Source: Deltaproteobacteria bacterium (GTDB lineage Bacteria; Myxococcota_A; Polyangia; Haliangiales; J016). Taken from it: a stretch of DNA of 38,453 bases. This document shows positions 8,701 to 15,970 of this stretch, piece after piece; the first letter of the stretch is position 1, and each line of letters begins with the position of its first letter. The notes under the pieces are model-generated. The model saw only the letters and a list, made by a program, of their open reading frames with translations, had not been told where the DNA came from and searched no databases. The stretch lies in contig RFGE01000360.1 of assembly GCA_003696105.1 (NCBI GenBank), positions 1-38,453 on the forward strand, given 5' to 3'. The position numbers and the translations under genes were made by a program.

Positions 8701-9483
8701 CTACTCCCGCTCCAGCGCGCGAACGGTGAACCGCTCCAGCGGAATGTCGTCGCGCAAGTCGATGTGGTCGACCCGCAACACGGTCGCGTGCTGCCGGCGC
8801 AAGTCGACCATCTTCGACTCGAGGATCACCCATCGGCCGTCGACGCGGTCGAGCTTGCGCGCCGCAAAGCGCTTGATCTCCCGCCCGCCGTCGCCGAAGA
8901 ACTGCATGCGCAGCGGCAACAGCGACTCCTTGTCGATCCACAGGTCGATGCGCGCGTACTCGCTGTCCGACGACGCCGGCCGCGCCTCGATCACGTAGCA
9001 GTCGCGGCCGCCGACGCGCTCGTCGGCGCGCCGGCGCGCAGCGGCGTCTTCGACGTCGCGCAGGTCCATGTCCGCGTAGCTGTAGTCGGTGCCGACGAAG
9101 CTCGCGTTGCGCTGCGACGACGAGATGCGGCGGGTGCGGTGCAGCGCCGGCAGAAACAGGTGCTGCGTGCGCTCGCCGCCGGCATCCACGCCCAAAAATG
9201 CGGTGCCCGCGACGTCGTGCGGCGCGACGAAGCGCACGAACGCATAGCGCGTGTCGCCGTCGGTGCGGCTGCGCATCACCAGCGTGCGCTCGCGCCGGTG
9301 ACCGCGCGCGTCGACGAGGACCATCGTCACCTTCGCCTCGGCGCCGCCGTAGCCGAGCGGATCGCGGTCGATCATCGCCGCGACGATCGCCTGGGCCGAT
9401 TCCCGCGCGCCGCCCTTGGGCTGACCGGCCACGGCCGGCGCCGCGGCGGCGACGACGGCGACGGCCGCGAGCGCCCGGGTCAT
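8701..9483 (-). CDS. LolA-like outer membrane lipoprotein-sorting/lipid carrier protein
   Basis: This 260-aa secreted protein (signal peptide residues 1-20, ending AVAG) is of the 'outer membrane lipoprotein-sorting protein' family with a LolA/LolB-like half-barrel. Visible family features are ATVTMVL-type strands after MIDRDPLGYGG, VRFVAPHDVAGTAFL, the RRISSSQRNASFVGTDYSYADM segment (split here by strands), and IDLWIDKESLLPLRMQFF. These carriers ferry hydrophobic cargo across the periplasm, and paralogues like this commonly lie beside MMPL exporters. The ATG at 9483 overlaps the reductase stop (ATGA), so the two are translationally coupled. It probably links the MMPL pump to the outer-membrane barrel (inference from context). 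Confidence 0.82.
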   Translation of the reverse strand: MTRALAAVAVVAAAAPAVAGQPKGGARESAQAIVAAMIDRDPLGYGGAEAKVTMVLVDARGHRRERTLVMRSRTDGDTRYAFVRFVAPHDVAGTAFLGVDAGGERTQHLFLPALHRTRRISSSQRNASFVGTDYSYADMDLRDVEDAAARRRADERVGGRDCYVIEARPASSDSEYARIDLWIDKESLLPLRMQFFGDGGREIKRFAARKLDRVDGRWVILESKMVDLRRQHATVLRVDHIDLRDDIPLERFTVRALERE

Positions 9484-10634
9484 GCGGCCCCCCGGCTCGC
9501 GGCGACGCGCCGCCGCCAGTCGGCGACCGCCAGCGCGACCATCCGGCGGTACAGTTCCTCGTCGATCGGACAGTGGCCGTGGCGCGCGCTGGCGTACAGC
9601 TCGCGCGACACATCCCGCGAAAACTGCTTGCGGCCCGTCACGTAGGGGCGCTCGAACCGCGTCCACCGATGAAACGTCTGCGACAGCGGGTCGAGGTCGT
9701 CGTCTCGGTCGACGATCTCGATGCCGTACAGGCCGAGCGCACGCGCCGTCATGTCGCACACCCACCGCACCGTCGGCGCGGCCGTATTCGTCAGGTGGAA
9801 CACGTGCCCGTAGGTGCGCGGCCCTGCCGCGTCGATGCCGATGCAGTCGTCGATCACCGCGTTGATCGGGATGATGTTGACCTCGGCGTCGGGACGCGCG
9901 ACATAGCGAAGCACCTGGCGCCGGAGACGCCCGCCCGATTGCTTGTCGAGCGCCGCGATCTTGAGCACCCAGCCGAGCAGGCCGGTGTACGCAGTCGCGC
10001 GGCCCGTGTGCGAGTGGCCGACGACGATGCCGGGCCGCAAGATGCGGTACGGGACGCCGGCGCGCTCGCAATGGTCGCGCACGATCGCCTCGGCGTAGTG
10101 CTTCGACTGCTCGTAGCGGTTGGCGAATCCGCGGGGCCGCGCGATGGTCTCGGCCACCACGCCGACCGTGCGGCCCGCGACGTACGCGGTCGACACGTGG
10201 TTGACCGCCCGCGCGCCCATCTCGAGCGCGAGTTCGACGACGCGCTCGGTTCCGCCGACGTTGTGCGCGACGATCGTGCGCAGTCGCCGCTCGCTGTCGT
10301 CGAGCGACGCCGCGCAGTGCCACACGACGACCGGTGCGGCGGCCCGCAACCGCTGGCGGTCGCCGTCGGACAGGCCGAGCCCCGGCGCGGTCAGGTCGCC
10401 GGGCATCGCCGAGGCGCGCGCGATCGCCGACGCGACGTCGGCGCGCGACACGCCGTACGCATCGGCGGCCCGGCGCAGCGCGGTCGCGAGCCGCCGTTGG
10501 GCCTGGGCGACGTCGGGTGCGCGCACCAGGCACAGCGCACGATCCCACGGGCGAACGCGCAACAGCTCGAGGGTGAGGGCGCTTCCGACGAAGCCGGTGG
10601 CACCGGTGACGAACAACGTGCGATGGGGACGCAT
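9480..10634 (-). CDS. Thioester/fatty-acyl reductase, extended SDR (NAD-binding_4, male-sterility type)
   Basis: The 384-aa protein is a stand-alone reductase domain of the kind that ends carboxylic acid reductases and NRPS modules. It reduces an acyl thioester with NAD(P)H to an aldehyde or alcohol. It shows FVTGATGFVGSALTLELL (Rossmann loop, residues 8-25), LCLVRAP, VVVWHCAAS, HVSTAYVAG and the catalytic YEQSK pair, followed by YRILRPGIVVG. I chose ATG 10634; a TTG at 10646 would add four residues. It is the first gene of the minus-strand operon with the LolA-like carrier and the barrel, and a palindrome (10754-10775) sits 120 bp upstream. A free OleD-like role (2-alkyl-3-ketoacid reductase) is a less likely alternative. 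Confidence 0.82.
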   Translation of the reverse strand: MRPHRTLFVTGATGFVGSALTLELLRVRPWDRALCLVRAPDVAQAQRRLATALRRAADAYGVSRADVASAIARASAMPGDLTAPGLGLSDGDRQRLRAAAPVVVWHCAASLDDSERRLRTIVAHNVGGTERVVELALEMGARAVNHVSTAYVAGRTVGVVAETIARPRGFANRYEQSKHYAEAIVRDHCERAGVPYRILRPGIVVGHSHTGRATAYTGLLGWVLKIAALDKQSGGRLRRQVLRYVARPDAEVNIIPINAVIDDCIGIDAAGPRTYGHVFHLTNTAAPTVRWVCDMTARALGLYGIEIVDRDDDLDPLSQTFHRWTRFERPYVTGRKQFSRDVSRELYASARHGHCPIDEELYRRMVALAVADWRRRVAASRGAA

Positions 10635-10933
10635 GGCGGTGGACAAAGCAAGTCCAGGGCCAATCGCGCGCGCGCAATCGCAGTGAGCGAACCAACGTTT
10701 GCGCGCGCGGTTGCGAGCTTCGATACGCGTGCGACATCCCGCTGGCCGCCGGTGGCGGCCACTTTAGTTGCCGCCGGCGTGCGCGCTCGCCCGGGCGGCG
10801 AGCGCGCCTCAGACGCGGCGCGCGCACCCGATCGCGGTTGCCGTCGACGCGTACGCGCGACCGCGGCGGCACGACCGGCAGCGCGCGGCCGCGGCGCCGC
10901 GAGCCGGCGGCACCCCGTCGCGGCGCCGCCGGA
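10635..10933. other. Intergenic control region ahead of the reductase operon
   Basis: No gene is convincing here. The stretch separates the reductase (start 10634) from the same-strand oxidoreductase (stop 10934). It contains the second copy of the palindrome (10754-10775) and is otherwise very rich in GCGC runs. No clear -35/-10 pair or T-run terminator was found by eye. Confidence 0.5.
10754..10775. promoter_or_regulatory. 22-bp palindrome, candidate operator (copy 2)
   Basis: The left arm GGCGGCCACT (10754-10763) and right arm AGTTGCCGCC (10766-10775) match as inverted repeats at 9 of 10 positions around TT. The right arm is the exact complement of copy 1's left arm, and GGT precedes the left arm in both copies. 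It lies 120 bp upstream of the reductase start, as expected for an operator. It is the only other occurrence I found in the window. Confidence 0.55.
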
Positions 10934-12385
10934 TCACGGCGACCACGGCGGCGCGACGAGCCGGCGGCGCCCGGTCGGATCGAGCATGACCCCCGGCTCG
11001 TCCAGCCGGGTGCGGTCCCACAGCTTGCACGTCACCGGCTTGTGCTGCTGGTCGAGCGCCTCGCAGTAGTTGGTGTAGTGGCACCGGCGCACCTCGTCGC
11101 CGCGCCCCAGCCTCGTCTTGCGGAACCAGTCCGGATCGGCGAGCGTCGCGCGGGCCGCCGCGACGATGTCGGCGTCGCCGCGTTGCAGGACGGCCTCGGC
11201 CAGCTCGAACGTGCCGATGCCGCCGGCCGCCACCACCGGCGTCGCCAGCCCGGCCGCGCGCAGCGCCGCGCGGATCCGCGCCGCATACGGCCGGTTCCGG
11301 CCGAAGGGACCGCGCGCGTCCGAGTACACCGTCGGCATGCACTCGTAGCCGCTGCGCCCCGTGTACGGATACACGGCCCAGCCGACCTTCGGCTGCGCGG
11401 CGTCCTCAAACTTGCCGCCGACGCTCACCGAGATGTAGTCGGCGCCGGCGCGAGCCAACTCGACGGAAAAGTACGCTGCGTCGTCGACGCGACTGCCGCC
11501 GTCGACGATCTCGTCGCCGAGCAGGCGGACGCCGACGCACCGGCCCGCGCCGACGCGCGCGCGCACGCGCTCGAGCACCTCGCGCGGCAGCCGCAGGCGG
11601 CCGTCGCGCGTCGTCCCGTAGCCGTCGTCGCGCGTGTTGAGCGCCGACAGAAACGACGCCATCGTGTAGGCGTGCGCGTAGTGCAGTTCGACGCCGTCGA
11701 AGCCGGCGGCAAACGCGCGCTCGGCCGCCGCCGCGAACCGATCGGGCAGGACCTGCGGCAGCGCGCGAATGTGCGGCAGGTGAACGTCCCAGACCCGCTC
11801 GCGGTAGCCGTACTGCAGGTCCTCCCATTCGCGCGCCGACAGCACGTCGCGCAGCCGGTCGTCGTCGAGTGCCGCGAGCGCGGCGCGCACCGCGGCGTCC
11901 GGCGCGCCGGCGAGCCCGAGCGCGGCGCGGTGCCGATCGGTCACGTCGAGAAACTCGGCGAAATAGCGGTCGCGCGGCGGGCGGCGCCGCACCCGCAGGA
12001 AATCGATGATCTGGATGAACAGCCGCGTGCGCCCGCCGGACGCCTCTCGCACCGCGTCCACGAGCCGGCGCAATCCGGGCACGAACCGATCGTGGCCGAT
12101 GCGCAGCAGCGGTCCGGACGGAACGTCGCGAATGCCGGTCGCCTCGACCACGAGCACGCCAGGTTCGCCCTGCGCGAACCGCCGGTACCACGCCACCACC
12201 GCATCGGTGACGAAGCCGTCCTCGGTCGCGCGCCACGGCACCATCGCCGGCACCCACGTCCGCTGCTCCGCGCGCACCGGCCCAATGTCGATCGGCTGGA
12301 ACAGGCGCGCGCGCGCCGCCTCCTCTGCCGTCGGCCAGCGCGTGGCCGGCAGCGGGTGCTTGATGCGCTCCGGTGGCCTCCACAC
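10934..12385 (-). CDS. NADH:flavin oxidoreductase, Old Yellow Enzyme-like TIM barrel
   Basis: This product of about 483 aa carries an FMN-binding barrel. It begins LFQPIDIGPVRAEQR and contains GVELHYAHAYTMASFL, then LNTRDDGYG, a VRLLGDE strand, and the phosphate-binding AAGGIGTFELAEAVL. Family members reduce activated C=C bonds or enoyl-CoA-like substrates. The C-terminal segment has Cys at spacing CHYTNYC and then VTCKLW. The middle cysteine of the 4Fe-4S set in dienoyl-CoA-reductase-type enzymes is a Thr here, so an iron-sulfur cluster is doubtful. No second flavin/NAD domain follows. The GTG at 12385 is the best start; upstream in-frame sequence runs into the divergent HAD gene. Any link to the lipid locus is only positional. 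Confidence 0.8.
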   Translation of the reverse strand: MWRPPERIKHPLPATRWPTAEEAARARLFQPIDIGPVRAEQRTWVPAMVPWRATEDGFVTDAVVAWYRRFAQGEPGVLVVEATGIRDVPSGPLLRIGHDRFVPGLRRLVDAVREASGGRTRLFIQIIDFLRVRRRPPRDRYFAEFLDVTDRHRAALGLAGAPDAAVRAALAALDDDRLRDVLSAREWEDLQYGYRERVWDVHLPHIRALPQVLPDRFAAAAERAFAAGFDGVELHYAHAYTMASFLSALNTRDDGYGTTRDGRLRLPREVLERVRARVGAGRCVGVRLLGDEIVDGGSRVDDAAYFSVELARAGADYISVSVGGKFEDAAQPKVGWAVYPYTGRSGYECMPTVYSDARGPFGRNRPYAARIRAALRAAGLATPVVAAGGIGTFELAEAVLQRGDADIVAAARATLADPDWFRKTRLGRGDEVRRCHYTNYCEALDQQHKPVTCKLWDRTRLDEPGVMLDPTGRRRLVAPPWSP

Positions 12386-12415
12386 GCTCCAGGCATACCA
12401 CGCTACGATGCGCCC

Positions 12416-13009
12416 GTGATCCTGCTGCTCGACGCCATGGGCACGGTCGTCGCGGAGCCGTTCGTCGACGCGGTGCCGGCGTTTTTCGGCACGTCGCTCG
12501 CCGACCTGGTGCCGCAGCTGTCGTACGAGACGTGGTGCGCGTTCGAATGCGGCGACATCGACGAGGATGCGTTTCGGCGCCGGTTCTTCCGCGACGGACG
12601 CGACTACGACCACGCGGGGTTGGTCGCCACGCTGCGCGACGCGTACCGGTACGTGCGCGGCATGGAGGAGCTGCTCGCCGACCTCGCCGCCGCGGGCGTC
12701 GACATGCACATCCTGTCGAACTACCCGCCGTGGTATCGGATGATCGAGGACAAGCTGCGGGTGAGCCGGTACGCGGCGTGGTCGTTCGTGTCGTGCGACA
12801 CCGGCCTGCGGAAGCCCGATCCGGAGGCGTTCCGCTACGCGTGCCGCCACCTGGGAGCGTCTCCGGCCGACTGCGTGTTCGTGGACGACCGCGCCGACAA
12901 CTGCGCCGCAGCGCGCGACGTCGGCCTGCGCGCGATCCAGTTCGAAGGCGCCCGCGCGCTGCGCGCGTCGCTCGCCGCCCTGCCCGAGCGGCCGCTCGCC
13001 GGCGCGTGA
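12416..13009 (+). CDS. HAD-superfamily hydrolase-like protein with altered motif I
   Basis: This 197-aa protein has the HAD core: motif I LLLDAMGTV (nucleophile Asp6), motif II ILSNYPPW, motif III lysine in GLRKPDPEAF and motif IV VFVDDRADN. Phosphatases of this fold normally have D-x-D in motif I, but the second Asp is Met8 here. The general acid is therefore missing, and a standard phosphatase mechanism is doubtful. The cap region is helical with ETWCAFECGDIDEDAFRRRFF. The start is GTG 12416; the nearby ATG at 12408 is out of frame and meets a stop after three codons. It is divergent from the oxidoreductase and ends 9 bp before the convergent metallopeptidase gene. Confidence 0.8.
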   Translation: MILLLDAMGTVVAEPFVDAVPAFFGTSLADLVPQLSYETWCAFECGDIDEDAFRRRFFRDGRDYDHAGLVATLRDAYRYVRGMEELLADLAAAGVDMHILSNYPPWYRMIEDKLRVSRYAAWSFVSCDTGLRKPDPEAFRYACRHLGASPADCVFVDDRADNCAAARDVGLRAIQFEGARALRASLAALPERPLAGA

Positions 13010-13018
13010 CCGCGCGCG

Positions 13019-15970
13019 TCACGGCAGCTCCCACTCGCGCGGCACGTCGGGATCGTCGTCCGGGACGCACACCGGCCAGTCGGGTTCCGCATCCGGCGCC
13101 GGCGCGCACGCGACCGACAGCCCGCCGTCACACACGCACGCCGCCGCGCCGCCGTAGTCGAGCTGCCACAGGGCAGTGCACATCGTGTCGGCGATGATCG
13201 CCGCGTCGTCGGTGTCGCGCTGGGCGATGCCGGTGCCCAACGGCGTCCCGCTGGCGTGCGGTAGATAGATCGGTACGAGCCGGTGGCACCCCGCATCGCC
13301 GCCGACCTGTGGGAACGCAGCGACTACGTCGATGAACCGCCGCGCGACCGCGACGCTGTCGTCCAGGTACGGCCGCCAGCGCGACTGCGCGCGCCACTTG
13401 ACGTCGCGCGCGGCAAACGCGGGGCCCTCCCGGTCGATGTAGCCCTCGACGTAGGCGCGCCGCACGTACCACGCGCCGCGGCCGTCCTCGTCCGCGGGGC
13501 CCTTGGTCCAGAACACGGCCAGCGTGCCGCTGCCGTCGGCGAACGGCTCGGGCGACGGCTCGCCGGCCGTGTGATACGGCAAGAACGTGAGGTTGACCCG
13601 GGTGCGGCGCCGCGGCGCGAGCCCCGCGACGTCGAAGCCGGTCGACCAGACGACCGTCGGTTCGGGCACGACGGTCCATGGCTCGGTCGTGCCGGCCGCG
13701 CGGTACGCGAACCGGATCGTCCCGTCGAAGCCGCCGGTCGAGTCGACGAACGCGAGGTACTCGCGCCCATCGGGCCCCTCGACGATGCCCGGCGTGGTCC
13801 AGCTCGGCAGCGCCAGCCGTTCCCACGCCGACCAGCCGTCCTGGTCGAGCCGAGCGAGATACACGTCGCCGTCCCACTCCGCGCCTCCGCTGTCCAGATC
13901 GCGGAACACGACGGTCACGCCGCCGGCGATCGCGGCGGCGGACGCGGTGCGCGCGCGCGCGCCGGCCGGCCAGCCCGGGATCGGCGCCCACTCGGACAAC
14001 ACGCCGCGCGCCGGATCGAGCGTCGCGTACCACAGCGCGCCGGCGGCGTCGGGGAACACGACGACGATCCGGTCGCCGGCCGATGCGGCGGCGACCTCGC
14101 CGTAGGGCAACCCGCCGCCCGGCAGCGGCCGACCGCCCGACCACCGCGACCACTCGCCGTCGTCGCCGCCGACCGTGTCGGTGCGCATCGACACCTCCGG
14201 GTAGACCTCGCCGAGGTGATCGAACGGAAACACGGCGAACGTGGTCGCGCGCACCCCGCGTTCGTCGTGCGGCACGACCACGAGCGCGCCGCCACCGGTC
14301 GGCACGCGCGCGCCGATCGGCCCGGCGCGCACCTGGTCCGGCCAGTCGTCGGAGCCGCCGTAGGTCACGTAGGTCGGCGCCACGTCGAACACCACGGGGG
14401 CGTCGTCGATGCGGCCGTCGCGGTTGAAGTCCACGTCGTCGGCGCCCGCGAGTTCGAGCAGCGCCGGCCAATTGGCGAGTTGCGACTTGTCGACACCCGG
14501 CGCCACCGCGCGTTCGACCAGCCGAGTCGGGTCGAGCGTCGGCAGCGCCCCGCGCGAGAACCGCGAATCGCCGCACGTCGCCCCCGGGATGCCCCACTGG
14601 AAGGCATAGTTCATCAGGCTCGGGTACGCGTATTGATAGTTGATCGCGCCCCCTTCGACGGACGCCCCCCAGTGCTGGAGGCCGAGGCTGTGCCCCAACT
14701 CGTGGGCGATGAATACGGCTGGATACCGCGCGCGCTTGTCCGACTCCGAAAACTGCGCCCACAAGGTCGTCGTCCCCACCCCCGACTGGCCGCCCCCGCC
14801 CGCCGTGAGCATGCCGTAGTGAAACAGCCCGCGGCGCGCCGGCGACATGTGTTGGCGCACGCGCTTGGGGTCGCTCACGTACGCGGACACCGAGTTGTCG
14901 TCGGTATCCGGGAAGAACACGTCCACGCCGCCGAAGTCGCCGCACACGCCCGGCAGATTCGGGCACGGAGCACCGATGTCGGCGTGCACCTGGATGCCGG
15001 TCGACCCGTCTGGGCTCACGAGGTTGGGCAGGTCGAGCAGCACCGCCGCCAGCGAGCGGATCGTGCGCTCATCCGGTTCGGCCGCCCCCGGCGTGCGGTC
15101 CAGCTCGAGGAACAGATCGCGCCGCAGCGGGTTGGCTCCGTAGCGCGCGAGCGCCTCGACCGCGCCGTCGGCGCGCCGGCCGATGACCTCGTAGTAGTCG
15201 AACAAGCCGTCGCCGTCGCTGTCGTGGCGATCGGGGTCCGTGCCGAGCTCCGCCTCGAGGGGGTCGGACAGCCCGTCGCCGTCGCGATCCCGCGAACAGC
15301 CCCCGCGATCGGGCGTCTCGCCGGTGCAGTCGTTGATGATGACGTCCGTGCATCCGGCGGTCGACGGCGCGTACGCCCCGACGACGACGCGCGCGCCCGG
15401 CGCCAGCGCGTAGACCGCGCCGGCGGCGTCGTCGAACGAGCGATCTGCCAGCGGCGAAAGCGGCGCGCCGTCCGCGCCGAACGCCAGCAACACGGTGTCG
15501 TCGGCGCCGTCGACCACGTGGACGGTGTGCACCGCATACTCGCCGGCGGGCAGGTCCACGTCGATCGCCGTACCGCCAAACGGCACGGTCCCCTCGACCA
15601 GCGGCGCGCCGTCGAGTGCCACCTGCGCGGTGCCGCCCGCGCCGGCCCCCGCCGCGTAGACCGTCACGTCGAAGCGGCCGCCATCCCGCGTGGTGGTCAC
15701 GCACGACCGGCGCTCGCCCGCCGCGCAGTCGTCGTTGACCCACCACGCGCCGCTTTCGTGCGTGACCACGAGCACCGTGTCGGCAGTGGCCGGCGCCAAC
15801 TCGCCGGTCGTGAACACCTTGGGTTCGGCGGTCGGCCCCGCGTCCACCGTCTTGCGGAACACCGGCGTCGCCGCCACCGCCCGGTAGACCCGCGGCGCAG
15901 CCATCGCAGGGGCCGCACTACCGGCCGCGATCAGCGCGATTGTCGCGGCAGCAACAAGCTGGGCTTGCAC
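13019..15970 (-). CDS. Large secreted zinc metallopeptidase with calcium-type DxDxDG repeats
   Basis: The 983-aa precursor has a signal peptide ending AAPAMAAPR (about residue 24). A beta-rich N-terminal domain is followed by Asp-rich repeats DRDGDGLSDPLEAELG and DSDGDGLFDYYEVIG (about residues 225-262) of the thrombospondin-type-3 kind. The zinc motif HELGHSLGLQHWG lies at about 423-435 and fits a metzincin-like active site, with LMNYAFQWG downstream as a possible Met-turn. The C-terminal half is repetitive beta structure without a clear family. GTG 15970 is chosen because GGGAGG (15978-15983) stands 7 bp upstream; a GTG at 16024 lacks this. Its start overlaps the preceding lipoprotein gene by 40 bp, so the pair is co-transcribed. 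The substrate is unknown. Confidence 0.8.
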   Translation of the reverse strand: MQAQLVAAATIALIAAGSAAPAMAAPRVYRAVAATPVFRKTVDAGPTAEPKVFTTGELAPATADTVLVVTHESGAWWVNDDCAAGERRSCVTTTRDGGRFDVTVYAAGAGAGGTAQVALDGAPLVEGTVPFGGTAIDVDLPAGEYAVHTVHVVDGADDTVLLAFGADGAPLSPLADRSFDDAAGAVYALAPGARVVVGAYAPSTAGCTDVIINDCTGETPDRGGCSRDRDGDGLSDPLEAELGTDPDRHDSDGDGLFDYYEVIGRRADGAVEALARYGANPLRRDLFLELDRTPGAAEPDERTIRSLAAVLLDLPNLVSPDGSTGIQVHADIGAPCPNLPGVCGDFGGVDVFFPDTDDNSVSAYVSDPKRVRQHMSPARRGLFHYGMLTAGGGGQSGVGTTTLWAQFSESDKRARYPAVFIAHELGHSLGLQHWGASVEGGAINYQYAYPSLMNYAFQWGIPGATCGDSRFSRGALPTLDPTRLVERAVAPGVDKSQLANWPALLELAGADDVDFNRDGRIDDAPVVFDVAPTYVTYGGSDDWPDQVRAGPIGARVPTGGGALVVVPHDERGVRATTFAVFPFDHLGEVYPEVSMRTDTVGGDDGEWSRWSGGRPLPGGGLPYGEVAAASAGDRIVVVFPDAAGALWYATLDPARGVLSEWAPIPGWPAGARARTASAAAIAGGVTVVFRDLDSGGAEWDGDVYLARLDQDGWSAWERLALPSWTTPGIVEGPDGREYLAFVDSTGGFDGTIRFAYRAAGTTEPWTVVPEPTVVWSTGFDVAGLAPRRRTRVNLTFLPYHTAGEPSPEPFADGSGTLAVFWTKGPADEDGRGAWYVRRAYVEGYIDREGPAFAARDVKWRAQSRWRPYLDDSVAVARRFIDVVAAFPQVGGDAGCHRLVPIYLPHASGTPLGTGIAQRDTDDAAIIADTMCTALWQLDYGGAAACVCDGGLSVACAPAPDAEPDWPVCVPDDDPDVPREWELP

